A DNA stretch of 64,000 nt from CG2-30-58-95 sp964618215 (GCA_964618215.1 CAZTZE010000021.1:1-64000); one strand, 5' to 3'. Shown: positions 25,087 through 34,051, counted from the first letter of the stretch. Notes: generated by a model not told the origin, from the sequence alone. Numbers and translations: made by a program.

Positions 25087-25527
25087 TTACTTGCAGCTCG
25101 AATCGTTTTCACGACACTTTGGGCAATAGCCGCTGAGATGCAGGCGTATATCGGTAACCTGCAAACCTTCACTCTCACCCAGCCTGCGCACCACTTCCAT
25201 CACTTGAGGTGATTCGAACTCGACCACCCGCCCGCACTTCAAACAGGTGAAGTGATGGTGGGGAGAAGAGGGGGTCGTCTCGAAATGGCCGTGGTCTTCT
25301 CCCAGTTGATCCTCTTGCACAAGACCGGCTTCCTTCAACAATGCCAATGAGCGGTAGATGGTGGCAAGACCGATGTCTGGATCGCAGGCTTTGGCGCGCT
25401 CATAAAGCGTCTCGGCATCTAGGTGTTCCCGGCTTTCTTCCAGGATTTCCAGCACGAGCCGCCGCTGACGGGTAAGCCTCCGTCCGTGGCTGCGAATGGC
25501 AGCTATCGAATCGCTCTTGAATGCCAT
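25087..25527 (-). CDS. Fur-family metalloregulator
   Basis: About 146 residues. The winged helix covers RRLTRQRRLVLEILEES and DIGLATIYRSLALLKEAGLV. HGHFETTPSSPHHHFTCLKCGRVVEFE holds the metal-binding His residues and the first structural Cys pair CLKC; CPKC near the C-terminus is the second. A start ten codons further up (25557) is possible, but 25527 has a GGACAGG sequence upstream. A perfect 7-1-7 Fur-type palindrome lies upstream (25583-25597), pointing to autoregulation and control of the feo genes. Confidence 0.92.
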   Translation of the reverse strand: MAFKSDSIAAIRSHGRRLTRQRRLVLEILEESREHLDAETLYERAKACDPDIGLATIYRSLALLKEAGLVQEDQLGEDHGHFETTPSSPHHHFTCLKCGRVVEFESPQVMEVVRRLGESEGLQVTDIRLHLSGYCPKCRENDSSCK

Positions 25528-25582
25528 CGCGTTTGCCTGTCCGTTGGGGATAGTCATGGGGTTAGAATCCCAACAAATTTAT

Positions 25583-25597
25583 TGAGAATAATTCTCA
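25583..25597. promoter_or_regulatory. Fur box (7-1-7 palindrome)
   Basis: TGAGAAT-A-ATTCTCA is a perfect inverted repeat that matches the 7-1-7 core of Fur/PerR-type operators. It is located about 55 bp before the fur start, within AT-rich sequence suitable for a promoter. Confidence 0.8.
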
Positions 25598-25702
25598 TTA
25601 TCAATTATAGCAAGAAAGCCCTTAAGCCTCAAGTGACAAAGGTCACTATCAGTAGGGGCATAATTGCCATCACTTCATTCTTGGCCCCTGTCAAATAATG
25701 CG

Positions 25703-26662
25703 CTACGTTGGTTTTCTGCTCTCGAACCGTGCGCCAGCCGTACTCCAAAAATGCGCCCCATGTCGTTCCACCACCTGAGCCTGCCCACTGGAAGACAGTT
25801 GTTCCAAAGCTGTGTCCACCTGTCCCGGTGTCCATTTTTCCAGGGTGCGTCGCAGTTCGTCCTCGCGCATTGGGTGGCGGGTGATAATGCTGACAATCGC
25901 ATCCACCACGCTCTCAAACCCGGAGAGATCGAAACTGCCCTCGGCTGGGTGCACAACTCGCGCGATTTCGCCGAGGATTGCCAGGGCGCGTATCAAGCCT
26001 TCCTCGTCCGGCGGCAGCACCCAGGTCTCGGCCGGTGGGCGGGTAGGCAGGTTGATGTGCACCTCATCAGGCTGGACTCGTTCCAATACTGCGGCAATCT
26101 CATGCAGGGCTTCTTGTGTGTCATTCAGGCCGCGCACCAGCATAACTTCCACCCACAACATGCCCTGATATTCTTTACGAAAAGCAATCAACCCATCTAC
26201 GAGGCGCTCATAAGTAATGCCCGGATGGGGACGGTTGATTTTGCGGTACAGGCGGGGATTGCCAGCGTCCAGGGTGGGCAGCACGGCGTCCACAGGGGCG
26301 AGTTCCTCCCGCACTTCGGGCAGATACAGCAGCGCGCCGTTGGTGATGACCGCCACCGGCAAGTCGGTCAAAGCCTTGACCTGCCGAATCAGCCAGCCAA
26401 TGCCGCTGTGCAGCGTCGGCTCGCCGGAGCCGACGAAGGTGAGCCAGTCAATTTCGCCGGCTTTGTGAGAAGAAAGGGCGATTTCGACTTCATCCAGAAT
26501 GTCCTGGCGCGGGAAATATTCGCGCCGTTCGTTGGTCAGCGGGACGCTGCGCCCCAACTGGCAATAGACGCAGTTCCAGTTGCAGGTTTTGAGCGGGATG
26601 GTGTCAATCCCCAGGGATTGACCCAGCCGGCGGGAGGGAACGGGACCGAAGACGTAATTCAT
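25703..26662 (-). CDS. Radical SAM protein (COG0731-like)
   Basis: A 319-residue protein. It starts MNYVFGPVPSRRLGQSLGID and has the cluster motif CNWNCVYC (CxxxCxxC, about 28-35). FVGSGEPTLHSGIGWL is the GGE-like AdoMet motif. The C-terminal part has a small helical domain (MREDELRRTLEKWTPGQ). Members are related to the TYW1/COG0731 group of Fe-S oxidoreductases; the substrate is unknown. It is at the downstream end of the iron-sulfur gene block, 8 nt after the CGGC protein. Confidence 0.87.
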   Translation of the reverse strand: MNYVFGPVPSRRLGQSLGIDTIPLKTCNWNCVYCQLGRSVPLTNERREYFPRQDILDEVEIALSSHKAGEIDWLTFVGSGEPTLHSGIGWLIRQVKALTDLPVAVITNGALLYLPEVREELAPVDAVLPTLDAGNPRLYRKINRPHPGITYERLVDGLIAFRKEYQGMLWVEVMLVRGLNDTQEALHEIAAVLERVQPDEVHINLPTRPPAETWVLPPDEEGLIRALAILGEIARVVHPAEGSFDLSGFESVVDAIVSIITRHPMREDELRRTLEKWTPGQVDTALEQLSSSGQAQVVERHGAHFWSTAGARFESRKPT

Positions 26663-26670
26663 CTTTACAC

Positions 26671-27117
26671 TCAGTCATAAGCCTTGCGGGTAGCTTCATC
26701 CGCCATCGTTGGCTCTAAAAGCAGCTGCCATTCAGCCTCTTCCCACGTCCCCAGACTCGTGTGCAGATCCAGGTACTTTTTCGGGATGGGGTGCGTGCCG
26801 ACGACAACCTTTACCCCATATCGTTTTTCAAGGAAAGTTTTGAAGGTATGGATATAAGGGCAGGGGGGATAGCCAACCAGCAGCCCGGTTGCCAGGTGGA
26901 TCACCTGCGCCCCATTCTTCACCATCTCTTCACCCGTGTATTCGACATTGCCGCCCGGGCAGCCGTCGCAAGTGGTGTAGCCTACCAACTCAATTTCAGC
27001 ATCGGTATATTGGGCAAATGCGCCTTCCTTGTTCTTCATCGCCCGCAGGCATTTTCCGCCGGCGCAGGTTCGATAGCGGTCGCAAATAATGATCCCGATC
27101 TTTACTTTGGTGCTCAT
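26671..27117 (-). CDS. CGGC-domain protein
   Basis: A 148-residue protein. IIICDRYRTCAGGKCLRAM (about 9-27) and GYTTCDGCPGGNVEY (about 47-61) contain the Cys-rich CGGC-domain signature, possibly for metal or Fe-S binding. GLLVGYPPCPYIHTF and VVVGTHPIPKKYLDLH complete the fold. ATG 27117 is chosen because GGAG lies 7 nt upstream; a TTG-initiated longer form is less likely. Function unknown. Such proteins often travel with NifX-like and MinD-type genes, as here. Confidence 0.85.
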   Translation of the reverse strand: MSTKVKIGIIICDRYRTCAGGKCLRAMKNKEGAFAQYTDAEIELVGYTTCDGCPGGNVEYTGEEMVKNGAQVIHLATGLLVGYPPCPYIHTFKTFLEKRYGVKVVVGTHPIPKKYLDLHTSLGTWEEAEWQLLLEPTMADEATRKAYD

Positions 27118-27158
27118 TTCTCTCTCCTGACCATAGATCTTCTTCGGTTTCTTGATTG

Positions 27159-28601
27159 TCAAACTTTTATACCTCGAGTGTCGACTGCGGTTTTAATAGC
27201 TTGGCGTAGTGTGTTTACCGCTAGTTCGGCGCAGTGCTCATGACCTTCCGGCAGCCCATCCAAAGATGCTAACAAGTCTTCCGGTGTAATTTGCTGTGCT
27301 TCGGCCAGTGTTTTTGCCCGAGCCAGCCGTGTGATCATACCGCCACAGGCGATCGTTGCCTCGCAGCCATCCGTTACAAATCGGGCTTCCTGAATGATGT
27401 CTCCCGTCAGCCGCAAGTCAATTTGCATGCTGTCGCCGCACCAGCCGAGTACCCTACCACGGGCATCTGGATTTTCAAGACTTCCAATGTTTTCTCGGCT
27501 TTCAATCAACTGACGGGCTTTCGCAGAGAATGATCTGGTATCTAATTTGTGACTTCCGACATGGATGGCAGCAATTTTAATAAATGCATCAAGCAATGCG
27601 GGGATTTCCTCAAGTTCAACATCTTCGACTTTACCGGCGTCGCACATGGCGGCTACCTGCGAGTCAATTGGCAGTTGCGCCAGCAGCGGCGCGCCGGCGG
27701 TCAGCATGACCTCGGAGACGTGGCTGGGGCCAAAAATGAAATGCCGCTTGCCGGTGTCTGGACAGACGAAGTGAGCCATGTTTTCCACGACGCCGACAAT
27801 TGGAACGCCGACGGCTTGTGCCATGTGCACGGCCTTGCGCACGATCATCGCTGACAGGCTTTGTGGGGTCGTGACCATCACGATCCCGTTGACCGGCAGC
27901 GACTGCATGGTGGTCAGGGATGCATCCGAGGTGCCGGGCGGTAAATCAACCAGCAGGTAATCCAGGTCGCCCCACATCACGTCGCCCCAGAGTTGGGTGA
28001 TCGCTCTGCCGATCAGCGGTCCGCGCCAGATGACCGGCTGATCCTCGCTCGCCAGCAAGAAATTCATAGAAATGACCTTGATCCCGGTCCGACTCTGTAA
28101 TGGCCGTATGCCAACCGGGCCGGGTTCTACTGGCCCATGCAACCCAAATAACATGGGAATACTGGGACCGGTAATGTCTGCGTCCAGCACGCCTACCTGG
28201 TAGCCCTCACGAGCCAGCGCGGTTGCCAGCAGGCCGGTGACCAGGGACTTTCCGACGCCGCCTTTGCCGCTCATTACTGCCACCACGCGATTGATGTGGT
28301 TGTATGGGGCGGCGGCTCCCTCTTTTGACTCGCCGAAGAGCGCCTTACGCTCCTCCTCGGTCATAGCGGTCAGGTGAACGAATACCTGTTCGACACCCGG
28401 CAAAGCGGTGATGGCGGCGCGTACGTCGGATTCAATCTGATCTTTGAGCGGGCAATTAGGTACCGTCAATGCAATAGTGACTTCAACCTTGCCATCGTGT
28501 ATCCTCACGTCGCGCACCATCTTCAAATCGGTCAGGCTGCGGTGCAGTTCGGGATCGTTGACTTGCGCAAGCGCTTCGAGTACCTTGTCTTTGTCAAGCA
28601 T
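27159..28601 (-). CDS. MIP18-Mrp-IscU-like triple-domain Fe-S carrier protein
   Basis: A 480-residue protein. Residues 1-95 form a MIP18/DUF59 domain (VNDPELHRSLTDLKMVRDV). Residues 105-345 form the Mrp/NBP35 P-loop ATPase with MSGKGGVGKS, LDADITGPSIP and VDLPPGTSD. Residues 385-480 resemble the IscU/NifU scaffold with Cys in WCGDSM, DGCEATIACGG and EHCAELAVNTL. It is likely to build and carry Fe-S or related clusters. A fused scaffold is unusual for Mrp. It is translationally coupled to the Trx-VKOR gene by an 8-nt overlap. Confidence 0.88.
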   Translation of the reverse strand: MLDKDKVLEALAQVNDPELHRSLTDLKMVRDVRIHDGKVEVTIALTVPNCPLKDQIESDVRAAITALPGVEQVFVHLTAMTEEERKALFGESKEGAAAPYNHINRVVAVMSGKGGVGKSLVTGLLATALAREGYQVGVLDADITGPSIPMLFGLHGPVEPGPVGIRPLQSRTGIKVISMNFLLASEDQPVIWRGPLIGRAITQLWGDVMWGDLDYLLVDLPPGTSDASLTTMQSLPVNGIVMVTTPQSLSAMIVRKAVHMAQAVGVPIVGVVENMAHFVCPDTGKRHFIFGPSHVSEVMLTAGAPLLAQLPIDSQVAAMCDAGKVEDVELEEIPALLDAFIKIAAIHVGSHKLDTRSFSAKARQLIESRENIGSLENPDARGRVLGWCGDSMQIDLRLTGDIIQEARFVTDGCEATIACGGMITRLARAKTLAEAQQITPEDLLASLDGLPEGHEHCAELAVNTLRQAIKTAVDTRGIKV

Positions 28602-29820
28602 GAGAGTCTCCTTGATATAGATTGATGATAGCCCGCCGGCCGGACGGGAGCGCCAGCCAAAGCAGGAGGGTCATGATAATGGCAGAACTCAAACACCAGG
28701 CGCAAGTCGCACCAATGACGAACGGTTCAAGAAAAGTCAGGTAAATCGAGAACAGCGTGCCGAGAGCGGTCATTCCCAGCAGGGCCAGCGCGGCCAGGTC
28801 GGCCGGGCGTCCGCGGCCGAAGCGGCGCACCAGCCAGGCCGCCAGGATGGCAATGTATCCCAGCAAGCCCAACACGCCAATCGGCAAGACGCCGAACAGC
28901 CGGGCGTATGCGCTCTGCTGGACGGTATTGCAGTCGCCCACCGGGCCGCATACTGCCGATACCTGGGCCGTCTCCACGTAGGCCAGGTATGCCGCCACGC
29001 CGCAGCCGATCAACGCCAGGACAGGAATGGCCCAGTCCCGCCAGGCCGGCAGGGTCGCGGGGGCCAGGCGCGGAAACACAATCGTCGAACGCCCCACCAT
29101 GACGATCATCCCCAGCAGCACGACAATTGCCAGGGCATTGCCAGCCGGGTCGTGCGCCAGCCGGTCAGTCAGGCTGGTCGGCTCGTCGCCGATCACGACC
29201 AGGCCGGGGCTGCTATTCGTGGGAGCTGGCGCACTTGCAATTGTAGGCAGCGGTGCGGCCGTGACGCTGGCGGCAGGCTCGACCGATGGGGCGGCGGTCA
29301 GAGTGGGTGGGACAGCCGAGGGGGTCGGCGTGACCTGCGCGGCGCCGATCGCCTCGGCCAGGCCGGGGATGTCGGGCCAATCCACGCCCCCCTGGGCCAG
29401 GTACTGCTCGATCAGGCCGGGGAACTGCGCGGGAATGTCAACAGACCCAACCAGGACGTGATCCCCAACCACCAGCGTTGGCACACCACCGCGCTCCAGG
29501 CCAAACTTTTGCAGTGCGGCCTGGAACAGCGCCTGGCCTTCTTCCAGGGCGACATTGATGGCAATGATCTGCAGTTGATCCCCATACTGCTCGATGAGGG
29601 GCGGCAGGTCTTCGGTCAGCACCTTGTAGCAGTGACCGCAGGTGGTCGAGTAGAAGATCACGGCGCGCACCACCGGCTCGGCAGCCCAGGCCGTTCGAGC
29701 AGGCAAGATACTGAACAGGATCAGCCCTCCCAAGCACAACAGCGTCAAGGCTTTCTTGTTTCGCACGGTCCGCTCCCGATACCATGGAGTAAAAAACGCA
29801 TCTCTAAAGTCTGCTTTCAT
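28594..29820 (-). CDS. Thioredoxin-VKOR fusion membrane protein
   Basis: A 408-residue protein. A signal anchor (about 24-45) is followed by an extracytoplasmic thioredoxin-like domain with the redox motif CGHC (about 61-64), a Thr/Pro/Ala-rich linker (about 160-210), and a C-terminal VKOR domain of about four or five helices with CGPVGDCNTVQ and CAWCLSS. VKOR domains reoxidise thiol oxidases with quinone and thus drive disulfide formation. The order here (Trx first, VKOR last) is the reverse of many VKOR-Trx fusions. The gene overlaps both the MIP18 and the Mrp genes. Confidence 0.87.
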   Translation of the reverse strand: MKADFRDAFFTPWYRERTVRNKKALTLLCLGGLILFSILPARTAWAAEPVVRAVIFYSTTCGHCYKVLTEDLPPLIEQYGDQLQIIAINVALEEGQALFQAALQKFGLERGGVPTLVVGDHVLVGSVDIPAQFPGLIEQYLAQGGVDWPDIPGLAEAIGAAQVTPTPSAVPPTLTAAPSVEPAASVTAAPLPTIASAPAPTNSSPGLVVIGDEPTSLTDRLAHDPAGNALAIVVLLGMIVMVGRSTIVFPRLAPATLPAWRDWAIPVLALIGCGVAAYLAYVETAQVSAVCGPVGDCNTVQQSAYARLFGVLPIGVLGLLGYIAILAAWLVRRFGRGRPADLAALALLGMTALGTLFSIYLTFLEPFVIGATCAWCLSSAIIMTLLLWLALPSGRRAIINLYQGDSHA

Positions 29821-30125
29821 CGCTTTTCAAAAGCCTGTCTGAGCCATTCCGTCAGTTCCTCCGCCTGAATAAAGCCGACAATCTCGGCATTCTGGCTGGT
29901 CACGCCCTCCACTTCGGCCACAGCGTGCTGGATGTCCAGCGAGAGCGGCACGGCGATCGGGCAGAACGGCGAGGAGGGACGGAACTTGTAGGTGACATGC
30001 CCATGCTCGTCCACGGTCAGGTCTTCGATCAGGCGCATGCGCACCACGTCCACGCCGGTTTCGGGGTCAATCACTCGTGCAAGGCGTTCTAAGATAGCCT
30101 GGCGCAAAATTTCAGGATCAGGCAT
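29817..30125 (-). CDS. MIP18/DUF59-family Fe-S assembly protein
   Basis: A 102-residue protein. ARVIDPETGVDVVRMRLIEDL is the conserved MIP18 region, and FRPSSPFCPIAVPLSLDI contains the conserved Cys after a Ser/Pro pair. Such proteins help load Fe-S clusters on targets (SufT/PaaD-like). GGAGGGACC lies directly before ATG 30125. It overlaps the upstream MinD-type ATPase gene. Confidence 0.85.
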   Translation of the reverse strand: MPDPEILRQAILERLARVIDPETGVDVVRMRLIEDLTVDEHGHVTYKFRPSSPFCPIAVPLSLDIQHAVAEVEGVTSQNAEIVGFIQAEELTEWLRQAFEKR

Positions 30126-31056
30126 TGGTCCCTCCTGGTGGAACCAACCAGGCGGAAACAATTTGCCAGATGGCAATCAGCGCCTGGCTGGAAGGCGACT
30201 CGGCCCGATAGGCGGTGACCGGTTCGCCGTTCAGCATGGCTTCGGTGACGGTTGGGTCAAAGGGAATCTGTCCAATCAGATCGACGCCCAGTTCAGCACA
30301 GACGGCTTCAATCTGCGCGGCGCCCTGCGGATAAATATCGGCTTTGTTGATGACGACCAGCGCGGGGATGCGGAAGTGGGTTGTCGTTTGCAAAACGCGT
30401 TTGAGATCGTGAATTCCAGCAACGGTAGGCTCGGCGACGATCAAAGCCAGGCTGGCGCCCGCCGCGGCGGAGATCACCGGGCAGCCGATGCCGGGCGGGC
30501 CGTCCACGATGATGATCGGATAATCGCCATCCAGGGCGCACAGGCGGGCGTTTTGCTTGACGAGTGTCACCAACTTACCGGAGTTTTCCTGCGCCGGGTA
30601 GATATCGGCGTGAAATAGCGGCCCGTAGCGGCTCTCAGAGCGGTACCACCGCCCGGCAATCTGCGCTTCCATGCGGATGGCCTCTTCGGGGCATTGGTAG
30701 ACGCAGGCGGCGCAGCCATCGCAGGCGATGGAGTCAATGGCATAGCCCTGACCCCCAGCCGCGCTGCCATCTTGGGGAGAGGGGGACAAGATGGCCTCGA
30801 AGCGGCAGACCTGTTCACAGACTCCACAGCCCTGGCAGCGCTCGGGGTCAATGACCGCCACCGAGCCGCCGGTGAAGTCGTGCGCTTCCAGTCTTTGGGG
30901 GCGCAGCACCAATTCCAGGTTGGCGGCGTCCACGTCGGCGTCGGCCAGCACCGCTTTCGAGGGGGAGGGGCCTTCGCACGACAAGTGGGCAAACGCTGCC
31001 GCGACGCTGGTTTTGCCGGTGCCGCCTTTTCCGCTGAGAATTACGAGTTGCTTCAT
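30118..31056 (-). CDS. MinD-superfamily ATPase with inserted ferredoxin domain (1)
   Basis: A 312-residue protein. It begins MKQLVILSGKGGTGKTSVAAA with the deviant Walker A. A two-cluster ferredoxin domain is inserted at about 78-140, with CQGCGVCEQVC and CDGCAACVYQCPEEAI. The ATPase then resumes with IIIVDGPPGIGCPVISAA and VVINKADIYP. This architecture equals the paired ATPases of the orange-protein (ORP) operon in Desulfovibrio. A second such gene lies two genes upstream. Role in maturing a metal cluster is inferred. Confidence 0.88.
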   Translation of the reverse strand: MKQLVILSGKGGTGKTSVAAAFAHLSCEGPSPSKAVLADADVDAANLELVLRPQRLEAHDFTGGSVAVIDPERCQGCGVCEQVCRFEAILSPSPQDGSAAGGQGYAIDSIACDGCAACVYQCPEEAIRMEAQIAGRWYRSESRYGPLFHADIYPAQENSGKLVTLVKQNARLCALDGDYPIIIVDGPPGIGCPVISAAAGASLALIVAEPTVAGIHDLKRVLQTTTHFRIPALVVINKADIYPQGAAQIEAVCAELGVDLIGQIPFDPTVTEAMLNGEPVTAYRAESPSSQALIAIWQIVSAWLVPPGGTNA

Positions 31057-31084
31057 GCAACAAACGTCTCGACTCATAGTCTGC

Positions 31085-32143
31085 CTATCTGAGAAACATC
31101 AACATAAGCCCTACGATTACCAGAATGCCGACCAGCGCTCCACCTCCCGCCCATATCGCGCGCCAGTCCATCGGTATCTCGGCGCTGCCATCCGGGACAG
31201 GTGGAACCGTCGGATCGGTGTACGTGCGCAACCGGTCCCACGTCGGCGTCGGGACGGAGGCAGAGCGGGCCAATGCCCCGAATTCGTTCCTGAGGAGTTT
31301 CCCCTCGTCACGCATGGCATTGGCGTGCCCAAATGCGGCCTCGACATCCTTGGTATTGAGTTTGCGCTGGATCAAGGGTATCAAAATCGGCTCAGGTATC
31401 CACTCGAATATCTTGAGACTGGACGGTGTGATGGGGATACCGAGCGCCCGCAGAACCCGAAAGCTCTCATGCATGGCGCGCACCATCAACACCACCGCGT
31501 CGCGCGTGCGCGCCAGGCGGTAGTTGTCGGATCCGGCCATGCGGAGCGCGCCTCCGATGGGGAGGATAAATGCTACGTGGGTCTTGAGCCAGGCATCCAT
31601 ATTTGGGCTGATGGTCACCGGGAATCCGGCGCTTTCGAAGACCTCGATAATCCGCTCCAGCCGTGGCGTGGTGCGTCCGTCCAATTTCCCCATCGTGGTC
31701 GCATATCTCCTGCGTCCTGACGATGCAATGTAGCGAACGACGTGCCCCTCCCGGCTGCCCCCGGCGCCCGGAAAACCCAGCAAGACTCGCTCACGGCCCA
31801 GTGCCTCGACCATCTCGTCAGGGCCGGCGGCGTTGTTGCCCATAAACAGGACGTTGGGCGTATGCCGGTTGGCAGCCAGCGACGTCAGCACCTCCGAGAC
31901 ATGATTCCTGGGCACCAGCACGATCACCAGCTCATAGGCGTCTTCCGGCGCCAGTTGTTTCACCACGTTGACGCGGGTGGTGGTTCGATGCCCGGTCATC
32001 GCGTCTTCCAGCACGATGCCGTGCTCGCGCAGGTCGGCCAACCGTTGCCCTCGCGCCAGAAGCGAGACCTCCTGCCCGGACTCCTGCAACTGTGCGGCGT
32101 ACAAACTGCCCAATACCCCAGCGCCATAAACGAGAACTTTCAT
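31085..32143 (-). CDS. Ketopantoate reductase-like protein with C-terminal membrane helix
   Basis: A 352-residue protein. MKVLVYGAGVLGSLYAAQL is the NADP-binding start of the ApbA/PanE family, and KTHVAFILPIGGALRMAG is in the substrate-domain position. The C-terminus has a hydrophobic helix (AGGGALVGILVIVGLMLMF), not usual for PanE, so it may be membrane-tethered. It interrupts the two MinD-type ATPase genes, and a pantothenate role is therefore uncertain. GGAGG lies 6 nt before ATG 32143. Confidence 0.78.
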   Translation of the reverse strand: MKVLVYGAGVLGSLYAAQLQESGQEVSLLARGQRLADLREHGIVLEDAMTGHRTTTRVNVVKQLAPEDAYELVIVLVPRNHVSEVLTSLAANRHTPNVLFMGNNAAGPDEMVEALGRERVLLGFPGAGGSREGHVVRYIASSGRRRYATTMGKLDGRTTPRLERIIEVFESAGFPVTISPNMDAWLKTHVAFILPIGGALRMAGSDNYRLARTRDAVVLMVRAMHESFRVLRALGIPITPSSLKIFEWIPEPILIPLIQRKLNTKDVEAAFGHANAMRDEGKLLRNEFGALARSASVPTPTWDRLRTYTDPTVPPVPDGSAEIPMDWRAIWAGGGALVGILVIVGLMLMFLR

Positions 32144-32179
32144 GCTGACCTCCTGAAATTGAGTGTGTAGTTCCATTTC

Positions 32180-33067
32180 TCATGTGACCACCTCACGCGC
32201 TGCCGTCATCGTCTGGCTGGCAGCCAGGATTTGAGCGAATACCTCCCGGAAACGCTCTCGATATTCTGGGTGGATTTCGACCAGATTCTTCCCCTGCGCG
32301 ATTCCCTCGGCAATGGCGCGCTCGAACGGCACGCGCATCAGAACCGGCAGTCCCACCGCCGCGCAGAACTCGTCCACGCCAGCGTCCCCTGAACCATAGC
32401 GATTGATAATGACGCCGACAGGGATGTTCAATTCGCGCGCGACCTGGACTGCCAACCGCAAATCGTGCAATCCGAAAGGCGTTGGCTCAGTGACCAGCAC
32501 GACGTAGTCAGCGCCGCGGATCGCTTCGACGACCGGGCACGACGTGCCGGGCGGGGCGTCGCGGACGACCACCTGCCCAGGCTGGGGGACAGCCCATTTC
32601 TTGAGCTGGCGGATGACCGGCACGGCCATCGGCTCGCCCACGTCCAGCACGCCGCGGGCGAAGGAGATGCCAGCCGCGGCCGGGCCGCTCTCGATCACAC
32701 CCATCCGGTCAGGAATTTCGCGGATGGCCGCTTCTGTGCACAGCGCCATGCAGCTTCCGCAGCCGTGGCAGAGTTGGGGGAAGACCAGCGTCTTCTTGCC
32801 GAGCACGGCGATGGCGTGGTACTGGCAGACTTCAGCGCACTTGCCGCAGTGGGTGCATTTGTCTTCGTCCACCGAGGGGATCAGGAGGCTGACTTCTTGA
32901 CGCTGCTCGAAGGCTGGTTGGAGAAACAGGTGGGCGTTGGGCGCTTCGACGTCGCAATCCAGAAAAAGCGGCGGAGGGGTCAGCTCCGCCGCCAGGCTGA
33001 GCGCCAGGCTGGTGGCCACCGTCGTCTTGCCTGTGCCGCCCTTGCCGCTGGCGATGGTAATTTTCAT
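32180..33067 (-). CDS. MinD-superfamily ATPase with inserted ferredoxin domain (2)
   Basis: A 295-residue protein. MKITIASGKGGTGKTTVATS is the deviant Walker A. The inserted ferredoxin has CTHCGKCAEVCQYHAI and CHGCGSCMALCTEAAI (about 69-125). VVVRDAPPGTSCPVVEAI is the second ATPase motif. It is paralogous to the ATPase at 30118-31056. Two such paralogues are the norm in ORP-type operons. It is directly downstream of a NifX-like protein gene (4 nt). Confidence 0.9.
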   Translation of the reverse strand: MKITIASGKGGTGKTTVATSLALSLAAELTPPPLFLDCDVEAPNAHLFLQPAFEQRQEVSLLIPSVDEDKCTHCGKCAEVCQYHAIAVLGKKTLVFPQLCHGCGSCMALCTEAAIREIPDRMGVIESGPAAAGISFARGVLDVGEPMAVPVIRQLKKWAVPQPGQVVVRDAPPGTSCPVVEAIRGADYVVLVTEPTPFGLHDLRLAVQVARELNIPVGVIINRYGSGDAGVDEFCAAVGLPVLMRVPFERAIAEGIAQGKNLVEIHPEYRERFREVFAQILAASQTMTAAREVVT

Positions 33068-33070
33068 CCA

Positions 33071-33439
33071 TTACCCTCGCGGGTGGCGTCCCTGGCCGGT
33101 CGGCGCGCCAACGCGTTCGAGCTGCCCTGCCTTGAAGCGCTCGATGGCCTCGCGCACGGTGCGGCTCGCTCCAAAAAGATACATCGCGACACCGGCAGCC
33201 TGGAGCGCACCGTAGGCATTCGGCCCAAAATCGCCGCTGATGACGGCCTCCGCTTTCTGGTCAGCGACAAACTGCGCCGCCAGCGTGCCGGCTCCGCCCG
33301 AGGCGCTCACGCCCGGGTTCGGATGCGCCTGCCACTCCAGCGTGTCAGGATCCACGACGAGGAAATAGGCCCCGCGCCCGAAGCGCGGGTCAACCTCGGA
33401 GTCAATATCTGGGGATGTTGCCGTGACAACAATTTTCAT
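33071..33439 (-). CDS. NifX/NifB-type (ORP-like) cluster-binding protein (1)
   Basis: A 122-residue protein of the dinitrogenase FeMo-cofactor biosynthesis family. MKIVVTATSPDIDSEVDPRFGR is the typical start (D..F.R), and AEAVISGDFGPNAYGALQAAGV is the second conserved region. The orange protein ORP of Desulfovibrio, which binds a Mo-Cu-sulfur cluster, belongs to this family. ATG 33439 is preferred; a five-residue longer form is possible. It is one of two paralogues in the block. Confidence 0.88.
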   Translation of the reverse strand: MKIVVTATSPDIDSEVDPRFGRGAYFLVVDPDTLEWQAHPNPGVSASGGAGTLAAQFVADQKAEAVISGDFGPNAYGALQAAGVAMYLFGASRTVREAIERFKAGQLERVGAPTGQGRHPRG

Positions 33440-33450
33440 TTTACCTCTAC

Positions 33451-33657
33451 TCATTCACGAATCACCTTTGTCCCGCACTTGGGACAGAGTCGGTCAATGC
33501 AACGCTGACCGGCCACATGCGGCTCTTTGTGCCCGCACTTAGGGCAAACACAGTTGCCTGCGGGCCCGGAACCGGGCTTGTTCCCGCCGCCCTGTCCGCC
33601 CCCACCCTGACCGCGGCCGCCCCGGCCGCCTCTGCCACGAAAGTTTTGGTTAACCAT
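33451..33657 (-). CDS. RGG-rich zinc-ribbon protein
   Basis: A 68-residue protein. The N-terminal half is Arg/Gly/Gln-rich (RGRGGRGGRGQGGGGQGG). The C-terminal half has two Cys pairs (CVCPKC and CPKC), plus a further Cys in QRCIDRLC, forming a zinc-ribbon or rubredoxin-like knot. AGGAG lies before the ATG. Small glycine-rich Cys proteins of this kind commonly accompany DUF5320 and NifX genes; function unknown. Confidence 0.7.
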   Translation of the reverse strand: MVNQNFRGRGGRGGRGQGGGGQGGGNKPGSGPAGNCVCPKCGHKEPHVAGQRCIDRLCPKCGTKVIRE

Positions 33658-33740
33658 TGTTTCATCTCCTTACTTATCTGCCAGCGCGACGAGTGGATCG
33701 TGCAACCTGCCTTATCCACGCGCCGCGCCGGAGCTTTTGG

Positions 33741-34046
33741 TCATTTGGGTTCGATTTCTTCGATGCGCTTTTGGATGGCGTCAAGTTGCCCTTTCAGCCA
33801 ATCGGCCTGGGCCTTAAGGTCAGCGGTTTCCTGCTCCGGTGTGGGAGTTACCCAACCCGGGACGCCAGTGGCATAGAAGCGATGCCGCCAACCGCGTCCC
33901 GTTCCCTCGCGTCCGAAGCCAACCCCGCCTCGGAATCCAGGGGCCGGATTGGCGAAACCGAGCTGGTCATAGCCGCTGCAGTAGCCCATGCCGCGCCCAG
34001 TTCTCGGGCCGGCGCCCTGCGGACCTGTGCAGTCTCCTCCTGGCAT
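33741..34046 (-). CDS. DUF5320-type small protein
   Basis: A 101-residue protein. MPGGDCTGPQGAGPRTGRG is the hallmark N-terminus of DUF5320 proteins. The C-terminal third is a predicted coiled coil (QETADLKAQADWLKGQLDAI). A strong GGAGG lies 9 nt before ATG 34046; a GTG three codons upstream is an alternative. Function unknown; the family is strongly linked to NifX/ORP-like gene clusters. Confidence 0.82.
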   Translation of the reverse strand: MPGGDCTGPQGAGPRTGRGMGYCSGYDQLGFANPAPGFRGGVGFGREGTGRGWRHRFYATGVPGWVTPTPEQETADLKAQADWLKGQLDAIQKRIEEIEPK

Positions 34047-34051
34047 AATAT

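Noticed and set aside
25664..26680. A 338-codon plus-strand frame opposite the radical SAM gene
   Set aside because: The minus-strand frame has the CxxxCxxC and AdoMet motifs; the plus frame is a shadow.
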